This document shows, piece after piece, positions 1 through 11,417 of a stretch of DNA of 64,000 nt. Below the pieces are notes generated by a model. It was not told the DNA's origin and ran no database searches. It saw only the letters and a list, made by a program, of their open reading frames with translations. The stretch lies in NCBI GenBank assembly GCA_027405735.1, contig JAPEHQ010000001.1:4588001-4652000 (forward strand), read 5' to 3'. The stretch's first letter is position 1, and every line of letters begins with the position of its first letter. The translations under genes and the position numbers were made by a program. This DNA is from Mucor racemosus. Its lineage: Eukaryota > Mucoromycota > Mucoromycetes > Mucorales > Mucoraceae.

Positions 1-640
1 AGTACTTTTATTTTTTTTCATTTTTTTTTTTATCTTTTTGTTGTAGATTTTAAGATATCTGTTAAATTGAGTAGCATTTTTTTTTATACTCATGTCATTG
101 ACCTCGTTGAGCTCTCTTAGACCCAATTTAGTTTTTTTCAAAATATTGATTTTTCGTGGAGATATTCTCAAAAATGAGTGCAAAGAAATACCTTTGGTTC
201 CAGTTGCAATTTTTCCCTTATGTACCCTCATCCCAAATTCTGAAATTGAATTTTTTTTTTACAAAAATCTTGTTTTCTCTACGAAAAATGCAGCTAGGAG
301 GCGAATTAATGGCTCGATCAATAGATAATAATTTTGCACATTATTTCCATTATTTATCTTAAAAATTTATTTATAAAAAGTGATGTGTATCTTTGAAAAA
401 CCTTTAAAATTTCAATTGCATTTTACGCAAAATTTAATGTGAAGAATTTGTCCAAATTTTATTTTAACAGATACAGAATTTAAAACTATATAAAAACCAT
501 TTAATATGCTAGTTACACTTACTTTACAGTTCATGAGTTATTAGACGATTTCATTTTTTTGAATCATTTTGGATCAGTTTTGGATTATTTTTTTTCATCA
601 TATCAAATCAATTTTGAAACTCAGTTATCATAGCAAACCT
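1..640 (-). repeat. Interspersed repeat family F, reverse copy
   Basis: AT-rich sequence whose reverse complement follows 29960-30560 and, more loosely, 62800-63400. Shared landmarks are the phrase 'ggatatctccacgaaaaat', the 'gagctcaacgag' block and a stretch describing 'gggatgagggtatacaa'. Short open frames here (92-328, 156-362) have no recognisable domain and are best read as repeat shadows. The family may be the non-coding part of a mariner-like element, because the copy at 30 kb runs into transposase remains. Confidence 0.7.
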
Positions 641-763
641 TACTACGACAATGCTAGGACAGTAAACCCATTCTCCTTCCGGTCACAAAACTTTTTTCTT
701 CTAATCCAAAAAAAACAATTTTAGTTTTCCTCTTGTTTGTGGATATAAATCATTGTTTTCAGG

Positions 764-1531
764 ATGTTTATTCTCTCTGAGCTCGAGGACACAGTGAAGA
801 TTGTGCCCAATGATTTCAAAAAAGGAGACAATGGTGCTATTACTGATGTATTAAATGAAAAATTTGCTAATAAAGTAGTGCAAGAAGTGGGCCTTTGTAT
901 TTGTATTCACGATGTATTGCATACATCTGAAGGATTCATTTTGTACGGTGATGGCTGTAGTTACATTAAAGGTATTTTTCGAGAATTAATTAATTGATTT
1001 ATATATTGACGATTCACTTAGTTACTTTTCGAATGGTTGTATTCAGACCTTTTGCTGGTGAAGTTTTGACAGGAAAGATCAAAAGTTGTTCACCAAGTGG
1101 TGTTGTAGGTAAAGTAGTATTTACATTTTGACAGCACCATTATATACAGATGACTGATTGACAGTAAATTGAATAGTTACTATGGGGTTTTTCGATGATA
1201 TCTTGATTCCTGGAGGAGCATTACAACCTGGATCCAAATTGTAAGATTTAGAAAACGTCAAAAGAGAAATGATTTTAATTTGATTGAAATAGTGATCCTG
1301 CTGAACAAGTTTGGGTGTGGAGTTTTGAAGGTGAAAAGATGTTTATGGATATTGAAGAACCAATTCGATTCAGAGTTTTGCGTGAGCAATTTACAGATAC
1401 AACACCTACAAATCATCCACCTCCAGCTGCTTTACCTCGTAGACGTCAATCAGTAGCTGATGTATCTGCAACAGATGACCTTGCAGGCAATTCCACTAAA
1501 ATACCACCCTATTCGCTTACTGTGAGTGCAG

Positions 1532-1562
<31 letters not shown>

Positions 1563-1648
1563 ATCTCGAGTTTGTTTATTAATTTGATATATTATAGTGT
1601 TCAATTCAGGAAGATGGTTTAGGTCTTCTTTCATGGTGGGGAAGTTAA
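764..1648 (+). CDS. RPC25: DNA-directed RNA polymerase III subunit RPC25/RPC8 (POLR3H)
   Basis: Five exons: 764-971, 1022-1108, 1177-1240, 1293-1521, 1598-1648; 212 aa, close to the usual 200-215. The product is the Rpb7-like stalk subunit of RNA polymerase III, which pairs with Rpc17 and acts in initiation of tRNA and 5S rRNA transcription in the nucleus. The N-terminal SHS2-type domain (about residues 1-80, opening [13 protein letters not shown]) is followed by an S1/OB domain with the family blocks GFFDDILIP and EQVWVW; the C-terminus ends [10 protein letters not shown], a hallmark of this subunit. All introns are 50-76 nt with GT...AG. Intron 4 holds a run of about 26 T. It is convergent with the next gene, 130 bp between stops. 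Identification is by family motifs and is firm. Confidence 0.93.
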
Positions 1649-1778
1649 TTCAAATATATAACGAAAGAGCATAGAAAATACATCAAACAAGTACATTTAA
1701 TATAGTATATGTATATACATTAAAAAAATATCAATACAAACAAGAATTTTGTTTATTATATTATAAATACAATATTTA

Positions 1779-2324
1779 TTAAGCTTGATCCAAAAGGAAA
1801 TTTGTTGCCTTTATCAAATCATGATCATTCTTTTCCAATGCATCAATAGCTTGAGCTCTTGTAAAACCCATATTACCCAGTTCATTAATCAGATCTTCAT
1901 GTGGTAAAGCTGGTTGCTGTGGTGATGGTGGCAAAGGGGGTAAAGGAGGAGGAGGAGTAGCAGTATTTGATGTAGTTGTAGTAGGGATATTGTTATTGGA
2001 TATGATGGCAGACGATGATTTATGATAGTCGCTGGGAGGTGGAAGTGTAGGTGGAGAAATGACGGGAGATGAAGTAGAAGATGTTGGCAGAGGTGAATTG
2101 TTGAATAATTTAGGGGGTAAAGCAGGGACAGAGTTTGAGTGTTGTTGTAATGGACGTAAATGTTGTGGTTGTGGTTGTTGATAATTACCAACACCGTTTG
2201 GACTATTGGCATTACTATTGTTGTTTTGAAAATTCCAATAAACTATATAAAATATTAGTAAATGCAGAGTGGTTGCAAGAGTGTATATTTACCTCCTTCA
2301 TTCTTTTGATAAGGTCTAGGATGC

Positions 2325-2364
<40 letters not shown>

Positions 2365-3222
2365 GGTGGTGGTGGTGTTGATGTTGTTGATGTTGATACT
2401 GTTGAGGAGGATAGTTTGGAGGAGTAGAAGTACGTCTTTGATCGAAATTAGATTTAGGACTACCGAGGATAGATCTTAATGCAACCATATCATTTTCTGG
2501 CGTATCCCAAGGATCTGCTGGAGCTAATCCTTGTTCGAATTTCAAGTAATCAAAATGCTTTTCAGGGCCAATTTCCAAAGGCATTACAATCTTTTGTTCA
2601 TTATTACCATTTAATGCGGGTTGCAACATTTGCGGTGAAGTGGATTCACTATGGCTATTTTCGCCACTAATACTTTCTTCACTATTACCGGTAATAGGGT
2701 GTTCATAACCATAAGTTTGTTGAGGTTGTAAAATGCGGGTATCCGTATCTAAAAATCCTGGTGCAATCTTTCTAGCGGCAACCTTTTGTTGATTCAATTT
2801 TTCTTGTTCGTATTGTTGTTTTTGAAACTTGAATGCTTCTTCTGCTTCAAATGTCCTTTTTCTAGCTGCTTCAACTTGAGCTATAACTTCTCTTTCTACA
2901 GCAAATGGATAAGCAGGCTATAGACAGTAGATTTAGATTATGAAATTGTGTGATTAGATGATTCTTTACTTACTAATTTATTAATGTCATCAGGAACCAT
3001 TTTTAGTTCTGAAGCTACTAATATCTGTAAAATGGTTGAATATACAATTGTAGCAAATAGGCCAATAATATATTATACCTTCTTTGGTAGCTTATAAAGT
3101 GGAGAAACCATTACTGGTACGCTTTGAAGTACAGCGTACGTTGACCCTTATTTTTTCATGCGATTTCTCGTTAAATCAAAATCTATTTATTCATCAAGTT
3201 ATATATTACCTTGATCAGACAT
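1779..3222 (-). CDS. UBA-domain protein with UMA-like N-terminus (possible ESCRT-I, UBAP1-like)
   Basis: Five exons: 3222-3210, 3146-3079, 3024-2974, 2917-2293, 2242-1779; 406 aa. The N-terminus reads LQSVPVMVSPLYKLPKK, resembling the short UMA motif of MVB12/UBAP1, and is followed by a charged coiled-coil-like stretch (VEREVIAQVEAARKRTFEAE) and a conserved-looking block around NDMVALRSILGSP. A polyglutamine/histidine tract (plus-strand positions about 2322-2390) and a proline-rich region precede a C-terminal UBA domain (about residues 362-405: MGFTRAQAIDALEKNDHD). UBA domains bind ubiquitin; UMA plus UBA would fit an ESCRT-I subunit sorting ubiquitinated cargo at endosomes. UBA is well supported; UMA and the ESCRT-I role are inference. 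The first exon is only 13 nt. Confidence 0.72.
2322..2390. repeat. CAA/CAG-type trinucleotide tract encoding polyQ/polyH
   Basis: On the plus strand this is an almost pure run of gtt/ttg triplets turning into ggtggtgg; on the minus strand it encodes a long glutamine run and a histidine cluster inside exon 4 of the UBA gene. Length polymorphism is likely. Confidence 0.85.
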
Positions 3223-3393
3223 GGTTCTATTATATTTGTATTATATAGTTTAATGAGGGAAAAAGAAATAAGAAAAAGAAAAATGGAAATGATAAAGTTG
3301 TGTTCAAGGGATAAGGAAAAAAGGCGCCGTCTTAACATCACGTGTAGTAATAAGTGCGTATATTTTGTTCTTTTTGTGTACATGTAGAATGCA

Positions 3394-4708
3394 TTAAATA
3401 ACTTGTTGCTTTGTCGTAGTTTGTGGTGTTTCGATAGGATTTATCCCTTTGCTAATTTGTTTATCATTCTCCTATAATTATATACGTGTATGTATATATA
3501 CATATATATATATATAAGTTGATTGACCCAAATGCTTGACATTTACTTACCATCATAATAACCAACCAGTCAAACTTGAGGTCAAGTTTAATCCCTTCAC
3601 GAATTGATACTTTTCTAAACAAATCTCTCAAGAAATTATAGTCTGGTTGTCCATCAAATGTCAATTTTCTTGTATAATCAATATATGTCATGAATTCAAA
3701 GGGCATGTCTTTACATAGCTTATCAAGTGGTGTCGTTACTTTACGATTACTTATCATATCATATTTTTGCTTTTTAGTTTTTGCTTTTAAACCTTGCCAT
3801 GGTAAAGAGCCTCGGTAAAAATACACTAAAACATAACCTAATGATTCCAAATCGTCTCTACGAGATTGTTCTCGGCCAAGATGTGTATGAACACTAGCAT
3901 ATCTTGCTGTTCCAGTCAAATTTTTACCTTCTCTCCATGGAATATGTTCATTTGTCCTGGAATCTTTGTATCTTTTAGCTAATCCAAAATCAATCAAATT
4001 TACGAGATAATTGTAGCCGTCAAGACCCATTAGAAAGTTGTCTGGTTTGATATCTCGATGAATGAATTTCTTTGAGTGTAAATATTCGATTCTTGTGAGC
4101 TAATGATTTGTTAAAGCAGACAAATCTTGAATATATATAAAAAAAAGAACAAATGAAAAATACCATTTGATCTGCCAACATCAACACAGTTTTCAATGTA
4201 AACTTCCTCTTGCAAAAATTGAATAAATCCTCCAATGATGCTATAATAAATAACGCACGCATGAAATGCCCACATGATGTGTCAGCTAAAAGTGTCACTT
4301 GTGAATTTCATTTAAACAAATATATATTACTTACGTCCTAATTTATCCATCACCATGCTATTATAGTTATTTTCTGTAGAAAAATGTCTCACCCTTGGAA
4401 TACCAGTTCCACCAGCAATTGCTTTATAAACTCTATACTCATATTCAAGCTGAGGATGCTTTGCTGTAACCTTTTCAAGCTTGATTGCCACCTCTTCTCC
4501 GGATCTCTCTTCTATACCTGTTTAAATTAATCGCGTTGTTTGGTCTCCCTCTAAATTTTCTCGTATTTTGAATATTTTTAACACTATTGTAAATGTAATA
4601 ATCACCTTTGTGTATTTCTCCAAATGAACCAGAACCAATTTTGGCGCCAATTTTATAGCAACTGGCAATTTTATAACCAATTATGGTATTATTTAATGTT
4701 GTTGTCAT
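3394..4708 (-). CDS. Casein kinase 1 (CK1 delta/epsilon/Hrr25-like serine/threonine kinase)
   Basis: Five exons: 4708-4606, 4517-4335, 4240-4164, 4099-3551, 3471-3394; 329 aa. A complete protein kinase fold of the CK1 family: glycine loop GSGSFG (25-30), ATP-anchoring lysine in VAIKLE (K47), catalytic loop HRDIKPDN (D137), DFG (158-160), and the CK1-specific [25 protein letters not shown] and TKKQKY blocks. The last corresponds to the nuclear-localisation-like basic patch of CK1 delta. CK1 phosphorylates primed or acidic Ser/Thr sites in DNA repair, ribosome maturation, vesicle traffic and circadian or light signalling. There is no C-terminal CysCys, so membrane palmitoylation as in Yck1/2 is unlikely. 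The tail after the kinase core is short and Thr/Gln-rich. Orthology to Hrr25 versus other CK1 paralogues cannot be settled by eye. Confidence 0.93.
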
Positions 4709-4908
4709 TTATTTGAGAAAGAGAGAAAGAAAGAGACAAAAACTTTATCATTTGAAATCATAATAATGATATATGCCTGTAAAGTGATATATCACATGGT
4801 TTTATGCAGCATCAAATATATTTATATATACACAATGTGGGATTATTTCTTTTTTATTTGTATTTCAAGGAGACTGGGGAAGGTTGCTGGTAATAACGGC
4901 GACAAGGA

Positions 4909-4920
4909 GGGGGGGGGGGG
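4909..4920. repeat. G12 homopolymer tract between CK1 and SET genes
   Basis: A pure run of 12 G preceded by aagga in an otherwise AT-rich intergenic region, about 50 bp past the stop of the SET gene and 200 bp upstream of the CK1 start. Confidence 0.8.
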
Positions 4921-4968
4921 AATATGCGTGAAAGGGGAAGAAATTGAGGGGGAAATCTATAAATACAC

Positions 4969-5451
4969 TTATTCTTCTTCTTCACTAGAAGATGAATCTT
5001 GAAATGGAAATGGTTCATCTTCTGAATCTGATATTGTAGCATCGTTTTTCATATTGGAATCATCTTCAAACCAAAGATGATTTCCATAAGATATACATAG
5101 TTCTTCATCTTTTTCAATACGTCGTAATGTTACATATCGAATCAATTTATTGGGTATATCTCGAATAAAACCAACATTAGGTGAGCTATTATGGTTAAAC
5201 ATTGAACCTAATCCAAGTGCAAGTGCAAAACCACCTTGCCAGCAATAAGTGTATTGATCCAAAACTGTATATTTTCCGTAATTTTCATATTCCTCGGCGT
5301 TAAATAATAATATGGGTGATATTTCAACGAGTACATTACGATCTAATGGTTCTTTGGTAAATACACCTCTTCCTCTCACTGGATGACTTTTTAATTCTAA
5401 TGCTAAACTATGTTGCTTTAATGGGATAGTGTCTTCGTCATTGCTTGTCAT
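4969..5451 (-). CDS. Small SET-domain lysine methyltransferase
   Basis: Single exon, 160 aa. A minimal SET domain: RGRGVF (26-31), a stretch GLGSMFNHNSSPN (80-92) containing the S-adenosylmethionine-binding NH, and ELCISYG (117-123) with the catalytic tyrosine Y122, followed by LWFED. An acidic, serine-rich tail (DSEDE...SSSSEEEE) ends the protein. SET enzymes transfer methyl from SAM to lysine. The compact size and the NH...ISYG/LWFED layout recall the small fungal Set7-type protein known in fission yeast as an H3K37 methyltransferase; that assignment is from memory of the family and unverified, so histone as substrate is inference. The start is the first ATG after an A-rich leader. Confidence 0.85.
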   Translation of the reverse strand: MTSNDEDTIPLKQHSLALELKSHPVRGRGVFTKEPLDRNVLVEISPILLFNAEEYENYGKYTVLDQYTYCWQGGFALALGLGSMFNHNSSPNVGFIRDIPNKLIRYVTLRRIEKDEELCISYGNHLWFEDDSNMKNDATISDSEDEPFPFQDSSSSEEEE

Positions 5452-5624
5452 TTTTATTTTTCGGGTGGTGCAAAAAAAAAAAGAAGAGAGGCCAAAAGTT
5501 TAAAGAATTTTTAAACTGGTTACAATCAAGTTATTCATAAACAAGCCACTGATTATTGACAAAGAAAATGCATATTTTTATTCTATATTTTTTTTTACTA
5601 TACAAATGATGATTATTATAATAA

Positions 5625-8110
5625 TTAAGCGCCCAAAAGCTTGAGTGCAAGAGCTTCTTGATCTTCCAAAGTTTGAGGTTCAGCCACGTCAATAATTCTC
5701 TTTTTCTTGCCTTCCTCCTCAGAATCAGAATCACTGTCTTCAAACCACTTTCTCTTGCGATCAGTTTCTTCCTCTGATTCATCTTCAGACATGTCTGAAC
5801 CTTCTTCCTCGTCTTCTGCAGATGAACCTTCACTTGAAGCGTCCTTTAATGCCTAAAAAAAAATGGAGTGTTACTACAATTCGTTTTGTAATTTGTCTTT
5901 TTTTGGCTCTAAACTTACAGCTCTTTCTCTTTCCTTTCTCTTGATCTTCTTTTCAAGTTTCTTTTGTTTGACAAATTCTTTATCTTCTTTATCAGCAGTT
6001 TGCATAAGCTCACCTTTCTCTTCAATGAATGCCTTAATTTGAGATTTGGCATCACCGTCCTTTAAGAAGTCCTTTTCCTCAACAAGTTCATACATGGCAT
6101 GAGCATTACCCTCTTCATCAAAGACCAATTTGTCACCACGGGACATATTCTTTGCTCTCTCCTTTTTACTCATCTTCAACTTTCTCTTGGATATATTTTC
6201 TCCTTCAATGTTATTCATGTCGTTCTCATCTTCATCACTTTCTAATGTATGATCAGCACGTTGAATTGTGAGGAAATCTTCATCATCATCTTCTCCTAAA
6301 CCACCGTCTAATTTAATCTTGTCGCCCTCATAATCAACCAATTTGTTGTAATGTTCTGACAAAATATCTTGATTCTTTCTTTGAAACATACGATCGTATT
6401 TTGTCTTTTGTGTCTTGGTTTGCTCTTCTTCCTCTTCTTCTTCTTGTTCCTCTGCTTCGTCATCTTCTTCATCACTTGAGACTTCCTTCATCTTTTTCTT
6501 TTCTTGGGCACCCATCAACTTCTTTTCTGCCTTCTTTACAAACTTAATCTTGGGAGCACCAGCTAAACCAAGAGAAAGAGCAAATTCTTCTGCAGGTAAT
6601 ACGGTAACATCGAAAATTGCCTTGTTACGTTGGAGATAGATAGAACGCATATAAGCGACAAATGCACGTTGAGCGAGATATTTGATTTCGGGATCTTGGA
6701 AACAGAAACTTTGCAATTGCTTTTGAATACTTTGTTGCTTGCTTGTTCTAATTTTGATTTCTTCAACAGGCACACGCTTCTTTTTCAATTCTTCAACCAT
6801 ACCTTCAACTTCAGAAGGTACTAAAATCATCAAGGCATGGCCATCTGCATCAAAACGTGCAGTACGACCAACACGATGAATGTAGGTGTCAGCATCTTCA
6901 GGACAATCTAATTGCAAAACCCAATCAACAGAAGGGAAATCTAAACCACGAGCAGCAATATCAGTACATAACAAAACAGCATGTTGGCTCGATGTGAATT
7001 TTCTAAAGATATCTACACGCTTTGTTTGCTTTTGCTTACCATGCAAATGCATGATTGGCACACCAGGTTGAAGCTTACAAAAGGCTTCAAATACAAATCT
7101 TGTTTGCTTACAACTACTCAAAAAGACGATAGTTTTGCTTTTAAGATGAGATTTGACAAAAGAATACAAAACATCCAATTTCTTGGGAAGTTCAGTAACA
7201 ACATAGTGTTGTGAAAGGGTTTTGGGTGTACTATGTTCAGCTTTTTCATGTACAGCAACGTATTCAGGATCTTTGAGTGACAAACGAGCAAGATCTTTGA
7301 CAGAACGAGTTTGTGTAGCAGAAAACAACAAGGTTTGTCTTTGAGGAGGTAAATTCTCAATAATAGCATTCATGGTGTTTTGGAAACCCATGTCCATAAT
7401 ACGATCTGCTTCATCCAATACAAGCACTTGTAAATTGTCGCAAGAAAATCCAACTGATTGATCCATATGTTGCAAAAGACGACCGGGTGTGCATACTAAA
7501 ATGTTCATACGAGCAATGCGCTCTTGTTCGACTTTGAATTCTTTACCACCAATGATCAAACCTGCTGAAAAGGTATGTGATTTACCAATCTTCTTGAGCA
7601 CTTCGAAAATTTGAACAGCCAATTCACGGGTAGGTGAAATAATCAAGGCACCTAATCCATCTGCTGCATTCCATTGTTGTCTAAATAAAATTTCGAGGAC
7701 CTAATACATGTAAAAGATTAATCAAATGAATCAACATGCTATCATAAACGCTTACAGGAATAAGGAAACTCAAGGTTTTACCACTACCAGTTTTGGCAGC
7801 ACCTAAAACATCTTTCTTTGCCAAAGCAAGAGGAACACCCTTCTTTTGAATTTCGGTCATTTGTTTGAAATTACATTGAGCAAGACCTTTTTGTGTTCTA
7901 TCAGAAAGTGGCAATTCAGAAAAAAGCTTGATGTCACTATAGTTTTCCTATGATTGAGTTCAGTTTTAGATTTTGATCCGAACGAATTAAACACTTTATA
8001 CTTACGGGATGACTGGCTTTAGCTTCTAAAGTTGCAATATCATCTTGATTTTGCTTTCTTTGAGCTTCTTTGGTGTTGACCTTCTTTACTGTATTAGTCT
8101 CTTTGGCCAT
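5625..8110 (-). CDS. DBP4: ATP-dependent DEAD-box RNA helicase Dbp4/Hca4 (DDX10)
   Basis: Four exons: 8110-8006, 7947-7756, 7700-5919, 5852-5625; 768 aa, about the length of yeast Dbp4. All helicase motifs are visible: Q motif around F44-Q69 ([11 protein letters not shown]...MTEIQ), Walker [10 protein letters not shown] (85-93), [20 protein letters not shown] (195-198), [12 protein letters not shown] and HRVGRTARF. The C-terminal half has the Dbp4-type conserved extension and long acidic and lysine-rich stretches, ending in [13 protein letters not shown]. Dbp4 acts in the nucleolus on the 90S pre-ribosome, helping release U14 snoRNA and 18S rRNA processing. Neighbours are unrelated; spacing to the SET gene is 173 bp. 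Intron placement restores the PVLEIL and RALKD joins in frame. Confidence 0.95.
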
Positions 8111-8377
8111 ACTATTGTTGAATTTTGATATATCAAAAAGAAAAAATTGTTCAAAAATATATTATTCGAGAAAAAATTGGTTAAAAACGGTCCGCTATAT
8201 AGTCACATTGCAAGAGATTGTAAGCAACCTTGATCTCCTACTGAATGCTTTGCTTTTATGAATCAAGCTTGGAAGTAAATTAAGGTTGCCTAGCAACCGA
8301 AAGATCTGATAAGATTTGACAGATCTACTATTCTAATTTATATAATACATGTACAAAGTTTTCTTTTATTCATATTT

Positions 8378-9459
8378 TTATGACATTGCTTTCATGGCCA
8401 TTTCATAAGCGAAGAAAGTGGCTGCATTAGCTGGAAATGCTCTTGCCATAGCAGGACTAATGCCATTAAAAAAGGCTTTTGGTCCTTTAACTCTCAATAT
8501 CTCTTTAAAAACTTGACGGTATGATTTGAATCTATCTTTATCGTTAGTTAATCTATACATTTGCAATTCGGAAAAGATATTTTACCTTGATTCATTTTGA
8601 TAACAACTTTTAATTACATCCTGAGGATATGACGGTAACCAAGCAGCGAACCCTGAAAACCCACCGGCCATCAGCAAGTCAATTGTTTTCAATTCCCCAT
8701 CATTTCGCATTGATTTAAAAACACTTTTGAGACTTTCGTAGCAAACTACAGAAAAAACAATGAGACACATTGATCGATTATAGAATATTTTTTGACAGTT
8801 ATGATTACCAAAGTATGCAAATGTTCCTGGAACATCTCTTAAAAGAGTCATTCCCATGCCTCGATAGATGCCCATCAATCCTTGAGATCTAACACTTCTT
8901 ATACCGCAATCTATAACGCCCTTAAACTAAATAAATTGTCAATATTAAAAAAGCATGCAAATATATTTTCATTTCTTACGGGTGGCTCTAATTTTCCATG
9001 CATATTTATCACACCTTTAGGATCTTGGGTTTGAAGTTTGACTTTTAACAATTCAATGGGACAGTTGAGAAACGACATGACTGAGCCAGCCATTGATCCA
9101 GCTAAACCTATCTCAAATATAGACAATGGTTTATTGTGATCTTTTTGCAATAAACGTCTAAAATAGCCGTTAGACATAAACATGACCGCATTACAAAACC
9201 CTATCCCTGCTAATGGAGGTGCTACACCTCTGTATAAGCCTTTAGGCCCTTCTTGCTTTATTAACTGTCGAAAGCAATCAGTAGCGTTTCTGTATATGGG
9301 TGGAGAAGGTTGTGTTTGTAAGCGAACTTTAATGGTATCCAAGGGTTGTCCTACAAGTACTTGGGCCCAGCCTCCAAAAGTACCAGCAATCACATCTTGA
9401 GCAAGTTGGGGAAGCTTTTTTTGCTGTCTATCTTTGTTCTGAAGCTTCAAAGTTGCCAT
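8378..9459 (-). CDS. Mitochondrial carrier (SLC25 family, Ymc/carnitine-basic amino acid group)
   Basis: Four exons: 9459-8980, 8926-8809, 8745-8586, 8531-8378; 303 aa, the standard carrier length. Three tandem carrier repeats are marked by the signatures PLDTIKVRLQTQ, PIELLKVKLQTQ and PQDVIKS, each followed by an EG-type block (EGPKGLYRG, SQGLMGIYRG, KGPKAFFNG). Carriers have six membrane helices and exchange metabolites across the inner mitochondrial membrane. The repeat 3 ending (MARAFPANAATFFAYE) is typical of the Ymc1/carnitine/ornithine branch; the substrate cannot be fixed by eye. The ATG at 9459 (MATLKL) is preferred; an in-frame ATG at 9519 would add 20 residues. The last intron is read as 54 nt (8585-8532), using a CTAAC branch site, rather than an improbable 33 nt. 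Confidence 0.9.
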
Positions 9460-9539
9460 ATGGCTATTTTTCTCCTTTTGACAGTTTACAAATGAGTGTG
9501 ACAAAAACCTTTCCCCCACTGATTTTTCGGTTGGAAATT

Positions 9540-10631
9540 TAATCAGGGGTGGAGTTGAGAAGTTAATTTACCTTTTTTTGTGCAACCAGATCAAATAATT
9601 CACTCTATTCCAAGCACTATCCAATGAATTTGCACAGAAAAACATGCTTTTTGAATAGCCATCACTATAAAAAAGAGAAAAATTGACTATGCTATCAATA
9701 ATTTGAAATTGTAGTTTAAGACATACCTTAATATTACCTGTGAAATGATTTTGAGTTATAAAATCTCCAAATCCAAATACATTATTAAGTACAATGTCTA
9801 GTCTCTAATCACACATACACAAAAAATAAAAACCCGTACGTGAGATACTACTCATTATGAATTATATATATTTTGTGCCAACATTTTATATGTACCGTTA
9901 GTTGCAAAAAAATCCTTGAAAAGCTACTATATATTGGGCTTTTAACCGTTCAAAAATCAACAGAATATCTCGAGGGAAAAGCATCAGATCAATAACAGAA
10001 TCTGCTTTTTTTTTGTTAATTACTCCATCAAAAAAATATTTATTTTTTAAACCAAAAAACCAGTCAGTAGTAGATGCCATCGTCTGCTGTCTTTTACAGC
10101 ATTATTAACTATTGGCCGCCGATCATTTAGTAAAGCAACTGGTTTTAACAAGAGGTTTCGATTTTTGGGTGTTTTTTGCATGCATTTATTGAAATCAATA
10201 TTAGGTATCAAAAAAAAAATTAAAATATTAGATTTAAAGCATATCGCAATAAGAATTTGGTTATACATAATAAAATGAACATTTACTTATTAATTTCGGT
10301 ATTTGTCATTGCCATATATGCTGATTTTCCCTGATTTAGCTCTATTCCTATTTTAAAATGGTCTATTAAGCCACACGTCCTACTTGAAAAAAGTGGGTGT
10401 CTGATCACTACGATTTGAACAGCATATTAATAGGATGCTAAAGTTTTAATTCTAAATACTGTTGCAGTTTTAGTATATATTTTAAAATTTTCAGCCCATT
10501 TGGGTCGATATTCATTGATTACAAGAACATTTTCAGGTGCTTTAATTCTATTTAAGCAGAGGAAGAGGTGGTTTAACTCAAAAACATGTGCTTTACTCCT
10601 TCAAAAATAGTTTTTAGCTAATGAAATAAAT
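9540..10631. other. Gene-free interval with decayed coding-like sequence
   Basis: No complete gene is supported. On the minus strand, one frame from about 10580 to 10281 is open except for a single TAA, reading through NVLVINEYRPKWAENF, and other short frames lie at 10268-10047 and 10080-9898. None has a recognised domain. The best reading is the remains of an old gene or transposon, cut on its upstream side by the Gypsy element. Confidence 0.4.
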
Positions 10632-10636
10632 ATATG

Positions 10637-11363
10637 TGCAGTGGAATTACATACTAAAAACGCTTGATAAAATAAAAACAACCTAAATTTCAAGTGTCGC
10701 TCATAAAATATGATGCCACTTGAAATGTGAACAACGATAATAAACAAACGCTTCAATTGAACACAATAACAAACGCATGCTAAAAATATGAAATACCCTT
10801 TTTGAACCATACATGTCGTGTAGATGATAGCACCCTTGATCACGGCGCAATCAATTACACAAATGACATATATATCAAAACAGGATTCTATCCAAATCAA
10901 TAATGATAATAAACAAAGATATCAATTTAGTCAACTACTCATCTATATCGTAGTTGCACTATCAATATAAATAAGATTCAAGCATATAAAAACTACCCCT
11001 TAAAAATCAAGGTTACATAAAATAGATATAACAGAAATAAACAAAAACAACCATTTCCCAAAAGGTCGATATTGTCACACTTGACATACAATCCCTTATG
11101 GTCAATGCTCTATACAATTTACCCCTTAAAATATCAAATCAATAACAATGTACTCAAAACTGGAAGATTACTAAATATACATCCATTCAAGTCTGATGGT
11201 ATCCAAGTTCTCCAAATCACTATAAATACCCTCATACTTTTCAATTATTTTAACTCTTCAGAAATCTTTTGTAATAAAAACTTTAGCTGATTATAATTGT
11301 ATTTCTACTGCTTTTATTTTTATATTTTTTTTATTTTAGTAAATAACATCGTAATTTACTGCA
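10637..11363 (+). repeat. 5' LTR of element 1 (LTR family A)
   Basis: 727 bp, TG...CA ends. A TATA-like actataaata at about 11219 and the run of A-rich motifs downstream suggest the promoter; RNA start is probably around 11250. The small open frames inside (10601-10900 minus, 11072-11290 plus) recur in every LTR A copy and are not treated as genes. Confidence 0.95.
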
Positions 11364-11417
11364 TTTTTTACAATTTATCAAGACTGAATTTTTTATCTTA
11401 TTACTACTACTCATACC

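Noticed and set aside
92..362. Two overlapping small open frames at the window start
   Set aside because: They lie in repeat family F, have no domain, and the copies at 30 and 63 kb do not keep the frames.
1889..2479. Open frames opposite or out of frame with the UBA gene (Leu-rich, His-rich)
   Set aside because: Products of the trinucleotide and proline-rich tracts read in wrong frames.
8532..8585. 33-nt intron ending at TATAG in the mitochondrial carrier
   Set aside because: Too short; a 54-nt intron with CTAAC branch and TAG end fits the family better and keeps frame.
10601..11290. 99-aa and 72-aa frames inside LTR A, found again at 16645-17337, 18551, 46853 and 47243
   Set aside because: Recurrence reflects copies of the LTR. 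Codon pattern shows no selection and no domain.
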